The notes beneath the pieces are model-generated. The model did no database searches, was not told the origin of the DNA, and saw nothing but the letters and a program-made list of their open reading frames with translations. The position numbers were made by a program, and so were the translations under genes. From Grammothele lineata (lineage: Eukaryota; Basidiomycota; Agaricomycetes; Polyporales; Polyporaceae), in contig NDFF03000001.1 of assembly GCA_002150815.3 (NCBI GenBank), forward strand, positions 558,001-622,000: a stretch of 64,000 bases of DNA, in the 5' to 3' direction. Every line of letters starts with the position of its first letter. The first letter of the stretch is position 1. Shown here in pieces: positions 11,564-22,270 of the stretch.

Positions 11564-13128
11564 TCAGACGCTTGCCCCGGTTTCCTTGGAATGCTCCATA
11601 GGCGCGGCCTGCGCGTCCTCGCGTGCGCAGAGGCGCGCGCCCTCCTTCCGCGCTACGTTCGGCTGCTCAAAACTGCCCATCCCCTCCAGACCCCAACGTC
11701 CCATCATCGCCTTGTCCTCGTCCCACGGAGAGCCTGGTGATCCACGTCAGTTTGACAGCAACGACACCAGCGACAGAAGCCCGCGGCTCTCGCACTCACA
11801 CGGCGTCGTCAGCATCTGTTCCCCCGTAAATACCGCGTTGGCGCCGGCCAGGAAACACATGGCCTGCTGTGTCTCGTCCAGCGTTTGTCTTCCGGCGGCG
11901 AGCCGGATGATCGTGCCCGGCAGCACGACCCTGGCGGTCGAAATGGTGCGTAGAATGGTCTGGTACGGCACCGGCTACGTAACACTGCGAGTTAACAATG
12001 CAGGTGGCGCGACGATACGAGCCTAGTCGTGCCCACCTCATTGCCCTCCAACGGCGTCCCCTGGATGGGCACAAGCGCATTGACGGGGAAGGACTCGGGA
12101 TGTTCAGGCATGCTGTGGCGCCCGGTGAGCGCCTTCATGTCCGAGCGCCACAATACTTTTAGACTTACTTCGCCACCTCCCAGATGAGGCCCACACGATC
12201 CTTATCGGACTCGCCTAGGCCAAGGATCCCACCCGAACAAACACTGATTCCCGCGTTGCGGACGGCAGTGATAGTGTCGAGACGGTCGTCGTAGGATCGC
12301 GAGGTGATCACCTGAGAGCGCAGTCAGGTACCTCTGAGCATTTAAGTTTAAAATCTGAGCGGCGGACCTCAGGATAATATTCGCGCGATGTGTCGAGATT
12401 GTGGTTGTAGGCGGTCAGGCCGCTGCGGAACGCCGGGTGTGAGCGACAGCTTGCAGTTTCGAGAAGGGCGTACGCTTACGCTTCTTTGAGCTGCTGCGCC
12501 TGTTCTGGGGACAGCATCCCGAGAGTAGTACACACTTCCATGCCCATCCCGCGGATCTCGCGCACCATCGTCAGAATGCGCTCGAACCCGCGCTTCCTCC
12601 CGGACAGGTCGCGCCAGGCGGCGCCCATACAGAAGCGCGTGCTCCCGTTCTCCTTCGCTTTCCGGGCCGCCTCCAAAACAGGCTCAATATCAACTAGCCG
12701 TGACGCCTTGGTCGGGGTCGAATACCGCGAGGACTGCGAACAGTAGGAACCTGAGGCCGGAGTTAAGACGGTCCGCACGGTTCCCGCGGAAAGTGCGGCA
12801 ACCTACAGTCTTCGGTACAACCGCCCGCTAGGGTGCGCAGCACGGTCAGTGTTCGCTCTTCAACGATGCGCGGAGGACGGAGGCGAGACTCACTCTTAAT
12901 ATTCATTAGCGTGCAGAGCTGGATCTTGCTCGGATCGTGGTACTGCCTGTGCACGGAGGCGGCGCGAAACACCAGGTCCATCAGCGGCGTGTCGTAGATG
13001 CCCTGGATCTCCTGCTTTGTCCACGAGTGCCTCGTCGGGGGCGGCGTCGGGGCCGTCGCATGTGTCGCGAGTGCCCGTCTGAGGTGAGTCGAGAGTTGTC
13101 TCGCCTGCGAAGGACCGGCGCGGAACAT
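11564..13128 (-). CDS. BIO2: Biotin synthase, mitochondrial radical-SAM enzyme
   Basis: The ATG at 13128 gives a mitochondrial presequence ([20 protein letters not shown]), then [19 protein letters not shown] and the CTLMNIKS block. The radical-SAM motif CTEDCSYC (Cx3Cx2C) is assembled across an intron at 12751-12806 that splits the second cysteine codon. It is followed by [67 protein letters not shown] and RLAAGRQTL, all family landmarks for substrate and [2Fe-2S] binding. The enzyme inserts sulfur into dethiobiotin, the last step of biotin synthesis. After GEQMLTTPC a further splice adds [20 protein letters not shown] and a tail of roughly 40 residues, ending at 11564. Confidence 0.96.
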
Positions 13129-14057
13129 GGCGGGGCTCTATGGTGGATGGATGGCGCAGCAGAGGAAATGAAAGCTCGCCGTGGGCTGTTATGGGACGAG
13201 TCGGGGGCGACGAGCGACGGCGTCGAGCGATGGCTGAAACGGTGGGGATTGAGTGGGCTGAGCGGTCGGAGGGCCGGCGGTTGCGCGCGAAAGCTTGGGG
13301 GCACTCATTCGATCCGCCCCCGCTATCTCAGATCCTTCATCTACGCGAGGCACGTGACTCTCCATTCGATCGCTTGGCGCGCGACTCGGGTGCGTCCGAT
13401 TCGTCAGACCTCCTTTCTCTGAACCTTCGTCGCTCTCCAAGATTCCTTGCACTTGGTGACTCCAAGAACCTCTCCACCCCGCCAAGGCGCACGATAGCTA
13501 TATCGGACGCCATCCGCACATCCACAAGCAGAGCCTGGGAATAGTACCTGCCGCGGCATACACGTTGGCAGAAGTGTCAAGTACCCGTTACATAATACCT
13601 GGATCCACATCACACCGTTAGGGTACCATCGCAAGTCTAGGAAACGCAGACTGCGCGCCTCAAGAAGTTAGAACAGCAGCTCATAGGCGCGCTATGCACA
13701 CTTTAATTTTTCCCTTCCGGCGCTCCAGCTGTGTTGTGATAGGGTGAGTTGCGGTGCCGTGATCATGTACGTCGGAACGAACGCGCTCTCAACGTGTATT
13801 GGCCGCTGTTGTACACAGTTCTTCTTGATGCTTCTCCCGTGGTCATTTACGGTGCGAAGGCGTTCCAAAACGCCGACATTCATGTCTGGTGCTTCGTGTG
13901 TTGCCGGAAAACGAAGGGTTCTCTAAGAACGTTACGTTCGGCGGCGACCCACCGCTGCCCAATAACTCCAAAACGGCGATTGAATTACGGCGAGTAGACC
14001 CAAATGGACACAACTATACACGATCGTGACTAATGTTACAATATTGCGGAGACCCAT
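13129..14057. other. Intergenic, upstream of biotin synthase
   Basis: This stretch holds the biotin synthase promoter and the 3' flank of the small gene at 14058. The first 400 bp are GC-rich with overlapping shadow frames. The rest is AT-richer. I see nothing I can support as a gene. Confidence 0.5.
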
Positions 14058-14608
14058 CTAATGTTCGTGTGGGTAAAGGGGGCAGGTGTGTGTTTGAGAA
14101 CCAGCAAACAGACCGACACCGATGTCCAAGGTGTAGTCGTACAATATATCACTGACGGCATGTAAGTCCGTCCCTGCGGCGGCGCCTGAGCTTCGCGGTA
14201 AGTTCGTGCCGGTAGAGCTTGTATAGAACGACACTCACGCCGCATCGTTATGCCTTTCCTGCGGCAACGGTGCGCCCGCCGCCGTTCACATGCCTGCGCG
14301 CGCCCTGCGCATAGTCATGCGCATGTATGCCTGCGTAACGTGTCAAGCGACGTCAGACATGGTCTCCGGCGATGCTGCCTGCGGTACGTACCTTGCCGCA
14401 CTCGCGCCGTCCTTTCGGTGTCCCTCGGTGAAGAGCCCGATCTCGAGCGGTCGCGGTGGGCAGGGGGGTTGGCGTCCCGTTCCTTGCTGTCGCCCGTCTC
14501 CATCGCCTGACGGACGAGGTCCCACTGACGCAGCGTGTAGGCGGCTAGCTCCCGGGAGTAGCGGGCCTTCCGGGCTTCGATGGAATGGGGATCGTACATG
14601 GCCGTCAT
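14058..14608 (-). CDS. Small hypothetical protein
   Basis: I do not recognise this gene. The ATG at 14608 starts MTAMYDPHSIEARKARYSRE, followed by LAAYTLRQWDLVRQAME and a charged Arg/Ser/Asp tract. A consensus donor (GTACGT) follows 14392 and a CTCAG acceptor precedes 14185. Joining them keeps the frame and adds a C-terminal part (TDLHAVSDILYDYTLDIGVG) to a stop at 14058, for about 114 residues. The N-terminal helix has a regular spacing of charged and aromatic residues. The 206-nt intron is long for this genome and could hide another exon. Existence is likely; function is unknown. Confidence 0.5.
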
Positions 14609-15744
14609 TCGGATGTCGAGTAAACAATGGGGACGGTGAGAAGCGGGTAAGATGGCTAGGGGTTGTTGAGAGAGGATACAGCTAGCCGTAGGTATTTTAT
14701 ACGCCAAGGAATATGATGCAGTTAGCCACTGTCTCCCTCGAATCCACAGAGGCACCACCTCGAATATCCGCGTTTGACGACGTCATATACCACAAATGGC
14801 AAGTTACCAAGTTCCACTGAATGGGCGTCTCGCGCTCCGCCACTGCAGCGGCGCACGTCCTCCAGCCTCTCCCTGGTATCGTTCCCACAGCTCCTCCCAA
14901 CATGTGAGGTTTGGGGTGCGCACGAGGCTATCGACGGGCCACCTTCTCGTCTTCTCTGCTGCGAATCATGCTGTCCCCGTGTAGTATCATGGGCGGAATG
15001 TGCGTAACGCCTTTGCGGGGCCGTGCGCCGAACCGCAGGAGTCCGCCTGGACCTCGCCCAGTATCAACGTTGCACCGGCTCCTCCTACATACGCAAACCG
15101 ATCCCGACGACGACCGGAGCCCCACGAGTGCGATGTCAGTCTCCGCCTTGGTGGGTCTTCCCAATTGAAACCGCCAATGTTGCATCCGCGGCCATCATAT
15201 CATGTCGTCTGAGTCCTAACACTGCTTCTTCTCGGGCTCCACCCCCGCTCATCGACGTCACCAGCTCGGCTTTTGTCATTGAAACCTTCATGATCGCCAC
15301 GCTTGCAATCGGACATTGTGATGTGAAGGTGGATAGTTCCAAACCAGCGTTGATATACTACAGCGGTAACAGCTACATAAGGATACGAATATACAGCAGG
15401 ATCCCAGACCAATGCAATATGGAAACAAACGAATGGGTGAAGGTGGGGGTATTACAAAAATGAGGTGCCTAGTGATATAGAGATACGGAAAGTCCAGTGT
15501 TCGACACAGCGGAGTTGTTCATGCTACACATTCGACCAGCAATGGGGATGGAGACAGTGAGGAGACGGATGAAGACGAATAGAACGCGATCAGCGCGCGA
15601 TGTATGTTATGCGATGCCAGAGTCTTTGGTTTTCGTTGGGTTTTCGTGATGAACGTGGGGCGGCATGGCTGAGGCACGTCGCGCGTCGTGGATCTCGTCC
15701 AGAGAGTAGAATGCGAAGCCGAAAGGAAAGGGTGCGAATCGCGC
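14609..15744. other. Intergenic, no supported gene
   Basis: About 1.1 kb lies between two leftward genes. A minus-strand stretch near 15000-15130 reads FAYVGGAGATLILGEV and looks somewhat coding, but I could not connect it to a start or to other exons. The remainder shows only short shadow frames. Confidence 0.4.
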
Positions 15745-16770
15745 TCAAGCGCGGGGGGGGCGCCAGCTGGAGCTGGAGCTACCGATCACCTTCTTGGGGG
15801 GGGGGGCGGGAGCGGCCTTAGGCTTGGTTGCGCCACCGAGCATAACACCGCCGGTGAGGACAGTCGTCTTGCCGCCGTCGTAGTTGGTCACCGCCGTCTT
15901 CGTGGTGTCGACGAAGACGCGCGCCTGGCGGGCGCGCTCGCGGCGGGAGAGCTTGGCCTTGGGGCGCTCGTCATCGGGGGAGGCCGCGCAAGAGGCCTTG
16001 GAGACCGTGGAGGAAGAGCTGTATGAGGAGGCGCTGTCGACGGAGGAGAAAGTGAAGCCCGAGCTCGAGCTGGACGACGAGTGGGAAGAAAGCGTGGAAA
16101 TCGTGGACATGGGGGATGATGTGATGGAGCGCTCCGGGACAGACGGGAACTCGCCCAAAATAGGCGTGAGCCAGGTGGGCTCGCGGACCTCGTCGGCGAT
16201 CAGAGCGAAGAGCTCGTCGTCGTCCTGGTCGGCCTCAAGGAGCTGCTGGGCGTACGTCTTCGAGGGCTTGCAAGCGACAGCGCGAACGGCCGCCTGAGCC
16301 TTGAGCTCGGCTTCGAGGCGTGCCTCCTTCTGCACGGTAGCCTCTTTCTGAGCCGTCTTCGAGACGGTGTCTTCCGACCAGATGGTGAAGAACTTGCCAA
16401 CCTTGCCGGTGTCCCAGTTGCCGAAGCGGACGGAGACACAACCGGGATCGACGAAGAGGTCGAACTCGACGTTGCCGAGGAGGGAAATCCACTCGGACCA
16501 CTCGACGGCCGCGGACTTGCACGCGTTGTAGACGCCGCGAGGGGGGAGGGCGACGGGAGAGAGGCTGAGGCAGCGACGGCCGGAGCCGCGAAGGGGCTCG
16601 GAGGGGTTCCACGAGGGCGCAAATTGCGCGGTGAGGTTCGCCTCGAGCGCAAGTTGGAGCTTAATGATCGTCACCGCGGAGTAGCGAGCGATGAGGGGGC
16701 GGGTGAGGTAGGTGATAGCCTGAGCGAGAGCAACGGAGAGGGAACCGAAAGCGACGTTGGAAGCGGCCAT
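15745..16770 (-). CDS. BTG/Tob (APRO) domain protein
   Basis: A single open frame of 341 codons starts at MAASNVAFGSLSVALAQAIT (ATG at 16770). Residues about 30-120 match the anti-proliferative BTG/Tob domain: FAPSWNPSEPLRGSGRRCLS corresponds to the WxPxxPxxGxxxRC block (box A), and LFVDPGCVSVRFGNWDTGKV to the LWVDPGEVSxR block (box B). After a charged segment come a serine-rich tract (about residues 225-275) and a lysine/proline tail. BTG/Tob proteins bind the Caf1 subunit of the CCR4-NOT deadenylase and promote mRNA decay; that role is inferred here. The upstream frame stays open to 17280, but the Met at 16770 directly precedes the domain, and a plausible leader intron lies at about 16993-17053. 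Confidence 0.8.
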   Translation of the reverse strand: MAASNVAFGSLSVALAQAITYLTRPLIARYSAVTIIKLQLALEANLTAQFAPSWNPSEPLRGSGRRCLSLSPVALPPRGVYNACKSAAVEWSEWISLLGNVEFDLFVDPGCVSVRFGNWDTGKVGKFFTIWSEDTVSKTAQKEATVQKEARLEAELKAQAAVRAVACKPSKTYAQQLLEADQDDDELFALIADEVREPTWLTPILGEFPSVPERSITSSPMSTISTLSSHSSSSSSSGFTFSSVDSASSYSSSSTVSKASCAASPDDERPKAKLSRRERARQARVFVDTTKTAVTNYDGGKTTVLTGGVMLGGATKPKAAPAPPPKKVIGSSSSSWRPPRA

Positions 16771-18246
16771 TGCGACAGAAGGTGTACGGCGATTAAAGGA
16801 TTGGAGAAGAGCGTCGATGAGAGTGGGCGAGAAGTGTCGTGAATGCGATGATCGACCTGCGATTGGATGATGCGGTAGTGGACTCGCTGAAGATATGCGA
16901 AGGAGACCGGGAAGATGCTGGCGATGGATGGGGCGATAGAACGTGCGGTCGTGTGTAGCAATCGAGTCCGAGTCGACAAACGACTGATAACAGAGGTCTA
17001 AATGAGGGAGTGTTAGAGGCGACTGAAAGGAGGTAAGACTCGGGGATCGCTCACCTAACAAGAGCTGAACCGGAAGAGAACGTGTGTAGTGGAGAGGCTG
17101 GCTGGAACTAAGTCCGGGGTGAGGAATCACTAAGCCGGATTGAACCAGAGTACTTATAGTATGAGAGACGCGTCGGGGCGCGCTAAGCAAGACAATGGCC
17201 AGAGCACGAAGCGTGAAGGGGGCAGCCTCGGTAACGAAGCGAGAACAAAAGGGCCTGAAGGCAACAAAAGCGTTCCTCAAAAGTTGCCAAATGCGGCCAC
17301 AAGGCCCATCTGCCTCCGCGTTTCATGCCGCACGTGGCCGACGGCGCTCAGAAGGCGCCTCTCTGGAAGGAGAACAATTGCAAGGGAGGCGCACCTGGGC
17401 AGGCTCACACCCGCCAGCGCACTTTACGTCCTGCACAGCCTGCGTTCATTGTCCTTGTCGCCGCCGCCCACCCGGCTTATTTGCGCGCAAGCAGCGAAGT
17501 TGATGCGCCCTGTTTGCTTGCTCCCCGAGACAATAGCTCTTGTGCTTTCGCGACATTCTAATCCTTCTACTCTCTTCTGCCGACGCCAGCGACTACGAAC
17601 TAAAGTTCCGGATGACAACACGCGCGCTACCAGCAGGCATGCAGATCGACCACGGTTCTGCGCTTGCGAACTCACTCGGTTTCTTGTGTTTACAACGCCC
17701 ATATAAAGCACGAAGCGCCCTTTCCTTCACAACCCAGAGTCTCCCCGCCAACCAGCCCATCATTGTACCGCTATAGAGCCCACTTGTAGTCGTCTAGACG
17801 ATTGCGGTGTAGCCTAGTCGCACGACATTGCAAGCTGGTCTGTGTTGTGGACGAGAGTCTGGTCTAAGGGACCCGAAGAGACCGTGACCATAGGACCATG
17901 GATAACAGGACGAGCTGAAGGTACCGAGGAGTGCTGTGTAAGAGAGTTGGATACCACCGGTCGTGCGCTGAATCAGTGTGGGGTGTCGATCGCGGCTCCG
18001 GGGCGGGCAAGGACGGGCACAGGCTCGCGCGCAGCGGTCGAGTCGCACCGCGGGACCGCTGGCCCTTCAGGCGCCCGTTCAGCCACCCGGGGACGAAAAT
18101 TTGAAGCCCCGACAGGTAGTCATGCCTGCTCCGTGAACCTTATTTTGTCCCTTCCATCCACGCAAGTCGACCGCCGCGTCGCGCAAAAAGTCCACTCCCT
18201 TCGTCGTCGTCGTCAAGACCTTCAAGCCGCCTTCGTTCTTATCAAA
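16771..18246. promoter_or_regulatory. Divergent intergenic region, BTG gene / RPS27
   Basis: Nearly 1.5 kb separates the two start codons. The left part probably holds the BTG leader (with a possible 5'-UTR intron). The right part holds the RPS27 leader, including a pyrimidine-rich stretch and a CGTCGTCGTCGTC run near 18192. Overlapping frames lack domain support. Confidence 0.5.
17701..17708 (+). promoter_or_regulatory. TATA-like box
   Basis: ATATAAAG in the context CCCATATAAAGCACG. It lies about 540 bp upstream of the RPS27 ATG, so it would imply a long or spliced RPS27 leader, or a separate transcript. Confidence 0.4.
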
Positions 18247-18689
18247 ATGGTGCGTACTGGTGTTTGCTGTTGCATCGGCGATCGTCCGAATCTGCGGCTC
18301 ACATTCTGTGCGCTGCTATCAGACTCTCGCCGTCGACCTCCTCAACCCTTCTGCTGAGCACGAGAAGCGCAGCCACAAGCTCAAGCGTCTTGTGCAGTCC
18401 CCCAACTCATACTTCATGGATGTCAAGTGCCCTGGTGCGTTGGAGGAGTCATGCTGGTATGATCTTCGCTTGTTCATGCGTCTTCCCCTGGCTTGCAGGC
18501 TGCTTCGCCATCACGACCGTTTTCTCGCATGCGCAGACCGTCGTTCTATGCGCGGCGTGCGGCAGCGTCCTCTGCCAGCCTACCGGTGGTAAGGCAAGAC
18601 TGACGGAGGGTATGCCCAATCATCGATTTATAGATGTGAACGCTTACTGATCCCGCTCTCCAGGGAGCTCGTACCGTCGGAAGAACTAA
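18247..18689 (+). CDS. RPS27: 40S ribosomal protein S27
   Basis: The first coding exon is just the ATG (18247-18249), followed immediately by a GTGCGT donor, a common layout for ribosomal protein genes. The next exon begins [20 protein letters not shown] and contains [10 protein letters not shown]. After a second intron come [20 protein letters not shown] and [14 protein letters not shown], and a last short exon gives SSYRRKN-stop at 18689. The protein is 82 residues, the normal size. The CPGC and CAAC pairs form the C4 zinc finger. S27 sits on the small ribosomal subunit and takes part in rRNA processing. Confidence 0.97.
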
Positions 18690-19031
18690 GGGTGCTCCTT
18701 GGATCTCTGCTTTTCGTCTTCCTCGCTCTCCACGCAGTAGCATAGCCTTCACGGTTTATCGCATCGATGTCTCACCACGCTTTCTGTCGCGCTTGAAAAG
18801 CACTTTGCTGCGGGTAGTGTATTCCTACGCAATCTATGACCCCACATATTTCCCGCAAGGTCCCCCCGAGCTTCGTGCGAGCCCGCGTGATCCACGGCAA
18901 GCATCTCCGATGGTATCATTAGTGTTTCCGTACAGTATGTTGTATGCCAAGCTTATGCAATCTACATGTATCCGCGTGCAACGAGGTCGTGTGAGAGCTC
19001 CTATCCAAATTCTGAGTGTCATGGCTGACGT
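18690..19031. other. Intergenic between convergent genes
   Basis: This is the 3' space between RPS27 and the leftward thioesterase gene. It is AT-richer than its surroundings and probably holds both polyadenylation regions. I see no gene in it. Confidence 0.5.
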
Positions 19032-20469
19032 CTACAGCTTGGACACGGCTTGCAGTTCGTCTGGGTTCACTCGTAAAACTCCCTCTTGATTGCATACTGC
19101 AACTAGGGTTCCCGCCGGTGTGTACATCTACTAAAATATTAGGCAAGCAACTAGCATATACACACGAGATACGTACCCGCCCATGTACATTAACGCGTCC
19201 ACTAGAACCACGTTCGCTAATGATCTAATGAACGAGTCCATGAACAGGCATGGCTTTACTCGTGCCTGGAACAACTCACCACGTAGAGAAGCCAATCTCC
19301 ACAGTCGAAGTTGTCACTGTAGAGGATAAGTGAACGTTTGGCAATTATGATATGGCACAACTTACTCATAGAAGCTGATGTTGTGATCAAGGGACGTCTG
19401 ATTGCAGGGTATTATTCAATGTGGGTATGGTCGAATGAGGCCATTATACATACCTGCATCACAACCTTCGTAGGGCCCTTTCCCCCTTCATTGACGTACG
19501 CCAAAGCCCGACGACCGCCGCTGAGGCTAGAGTTTATATAGTTTAATATCTCCGGTATGCAGGCAGTAGTCAGGCCACGGCGTACAATTGTGCGTCCGAG
19601 ATATAGCTCAGAATACACTGCGCGTCGTATGGTGAGTGGAGACGTTTAAGAATAATGCGTTAACACATACTTTTTGAAACGCAGCATCGTACCGCACAGG
19701 TGTGTTCTTCGCCTTGTGCCAATACATGTACACAGGCAGGCCCTCGTCCCTCACGCCGGCCAGCTTGACCTCGATGGGACTCCGGCGCCGTTCCTAGCCC
19801 CAAGGGGGTTACTACCGACGACGAAAGCGTGTGTGGACGATGCTCACCGCCAACATCACGCGACAAAAATCCTTGACCTTCTCGTCACTGGTCTCCTTGA
19901 GCAACTTCTCGTACGTCACGTCCGCGCTCACACAAGCCTCAGGAGGGGGTACGTCGGCGGGCATGGGGTATTGGAATGACGGCTGCCGTGGCTCCGGGAT
20001 CTGGAAGGAGCAGAGCATCATGAAGACTGTGCGTCCTCGTTGTACGGCGCGTACTGCGCGAGTGATGTAGGAGCGACCATTGCGGATGCGGTCGACGTGG
20101 TAGAGTATGGGAACGGTCTCCGAGGCGCTAAGAAGAAAGTAGCACTGGGTGACCCGTTAGCTACACACGGAGACCGCATATGATACATAGTACTTGCATG
20201 GAGTGACTGTGATCGTGCAGAAGTTCATCTATGTCAGGTTTTATAATAGCGCAAAGATAACACATGTGACGTACGTGCAGGGCGTATGCAGGGTCGACGC
20301 AGTGGGTGGCAGAAACAAGTGCTTGGGAGATGACTTGCCCTCCAAAGACTCCTCTCGCGTTCGCCGGAAGGCGCAGAGTCTTAGATCTAAACAAGCTCAC
20401 GTCAAGCTGTTCGACCTCCAGTGCCTCTGTGATCTGCTCATGCTCCAGCTGGACCTTTGCGTCCGTCAT
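19032..20469 (-). CDS. TES1: Peroxisomal acyl-CoA thioesterase (ACOT8/TesB family) with SKL terminus
   Basis: The ATG at 20469 gives MTDAKVQLEHEQITEALEVE, then FRSKTLRLPANARGVFGGQV and SQALVSATHCVDPAYALH. Later exons give CYFLLSASETVPILYHVDRI, RNGRSYITRAVRAVQRGRTV and FMMLCSFQIPE, then RGLTTACIP, RALAYVN, TSLDHNISFYDDNFDCGDWL, SGRVNVHGR and YTPAGTLVAVCNQEGVLRVN. The protein ends in ELQAVSKL-stop (19032). This is the double hot-dog TesB/ACOT8 fold with its conserved GGQ and SLDH...D motifs. The final Ser-Lys-Leu is a type 1 peroxisomal targeting signal. The enzyme hydrolyses acyl-CoA in connection with peroxisomal beta-oxidation. At least seven introns are needed, and the exact borders of the middle exons are provisional. 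Confidence 0.94.
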
Positions 20470-20833
20470 GGCGTTCAGACGAAGCGTTCGGACAAAGGAA
20501 TGTCGGAAAGACGCGAATGCGCGAGGGGTGTGCCGCGGAGGTAGAGCTGCTGCCCGGGCTTATGTAGCAACACTGCTCGAAATCAGCAGGGACCCGTGAT
20601 TTGACACCAACGGAATGAGTATGAGTGAGTGAGTAAGTACTGAGTGGAGGCGTCACTACAGCGTTAACGTCGCGGCGAAAGAGCGTCCCCCGGTTATAGG
20701 GGTTGCCGGACACCGAGCGGGGAGTTGTCTCCGGGCCCGGCTCCTCGTTCCCCGCACGATAGAAACATGCAAGCAACGTGTACTGTATGGTATCCACTAA
20801 GCAAAGCAATTGACATAGAGACATGAAGGCGCT
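20470..20833. other. Upstream region of thioesterase gene
   Basis: This 364-bp stretch lies between the stop codon of XPA and the start of the thioesterase gene, both leftward, and should hold the thioesterase promoter. I see no further gene. Confidence 0.5.
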
Positions 20834-21952
20834 TTATAATTCCTCAACATCTATAGAGAAACCGCACGTGTGGCATATCTGCTTTCCGAGACCGTTCGGG
20901 CCCTTCTCCACAGCGCCGAATATGTGCTTATGCTCCTGATCCTTCCGCTTTTGCCATACGGTCTCCCTTGTCCGACGCCGGAGCTCCTTCAAACCATCTT
21001 CGAACTTCTTGTTCTTCTTTTTCTTCTTCTCATTGACACGCCGCTGCCATTCGGCGTCGAGGGCTTCGGGCGATCCCCACTTTTTCCACGCAAAGTCTTC
21101 GACTTGATAACGAAGGAAGAGCATCATGTTCGCGAACGTCGACTTGTGCGGGTTGGCCTTGAGTAGGTGAGGCATCAGCTCCTGGTCCCGCAACTCCGCT
21201 ACAAGCCACTTGAGACGATGCCTTAAACGAAGAACAACGAAGAAACTCACGGTCCGTCAAAAGATAGTCCTCCTTGCATTCTGTCTTTGTCAATAGACTA
21301 TACTTTTCCGGCTTCTCGTTCTTGCACTTGTTGCAGACAAGACAACCGAAGACCTTCTTGAAGGTTGGATCAATATCCACGGTATTGCACTCCTTACATC
21401 TAGGATTAAGACTAGGATCAAGGTGTATAGCTAGATATGCAAGTTTAGAAACACGAAAAGTATGGTGTGTGTATAGGACTCACGAGGCTCTAAACTCTGT
21501 AGCGTCCGTTGGCGCTCTCGCTCCTTCTCCTTCGCCAAGAGCTCCTCGTCCACTTCTTTACCATCCTCAACCAGGAAACCACCCTTGGAATTAACCATCT
21601 TCGAGAGATCATACTCGAAGTATTTCCCCAAACGTGAGTCACGCTTCAGTTTCGGCGGGGCCTTCGGCGCTGTTGGGGAGGTAGATGTCGCAGGTACAAC
21701 ACCTAAAGGGCGCTTTCCGTTCGCATTTACGGAGGATGAAGACACTTGTTCCTCCCGTTCACGTTGTCGAGCTTTGGCTACGATCGCCGTTAGCTACACT
21801 GAAAACGTTCACTTGGTCTGAAACCACGGCCTACCCCTGAGTCGATTGAGTTCTATCCGTTTAACTTGCTCAGGAGTCAGATCCAGGTTTTGAGGAGCAC
21901 TCGGAGGAGGGGTCGTGAAACGCGAGGTTGACGCAGCCGATTCTGCAGGCAT
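20834..21952 (-). CDS. RAD14: DNA repair protein XPA/Rad14
   Basis: The ATG at 21952 gives [20 protein letters not shown] and a short helix ([16 protein letters not shown]). Later exons contain [20 protein letters not shown] and a C4 zinc finger assembled across an intron: [15 protein letters not shown], then [20 protein letters not shown]. The DNA-binding domain continues with [53 protein letters not shown] and a lysine-rich helix. The tail [14 protein letters not shown] ends at 20834. All landmarks of XPA are present. The protein verifies damage and organises the incision complex in nucleotide excision repair in the nucleus. Confidence 0.96.
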
Positions 21953-22270
21953 GTCGAAAGCTGAACACTTGAGTGGACGTGTGTAATAACTGGTATAGTG
22001 GATGAGGGTGGATGGCAAGTAGGGTTTTGTGGACGCTCGTGCTTACACGACCCATAACGCGTGACGTAACGTGCCTCTGCGCGACTGTAGCGTTAATGAT
22101 TCGTGCCGGGCCGGGCTCACGATTAGCAGATACGGATAGGGTCCACAAAGATGCCTCAGACGAATTACGTAGGACAACACGCAGGCAGCTTCAGAGAGCA
22201 GCGACAAGACGATAGCAGCGTTGAAACTAATAAGCCTGACCAAAGGAGGCACTCCAATTGAAGTATACAA
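21953..22270. other. Upstream region of XPA gene
   Basis: This stretch lies between the stop codon of the histone deacetylase gene and the XPA start, both leftward. It is expected to hold the XPA promoter. I see no gene or clear motif in it. Confidence 0.5.

Noticed and set aside
15136..15412. Minus-strand frames with a nearby GGAGATLILGEV stretch
   Set aside because: Looks mildly coding, but I could not find a start, an end or in-frame junctions.
15784..15806. Run of G residues as a possible regulatory or quadruplex element
   Set aside because: It simply encodes the Pro-rich end of the BTG protein (PAPPPKK) on the other strand.
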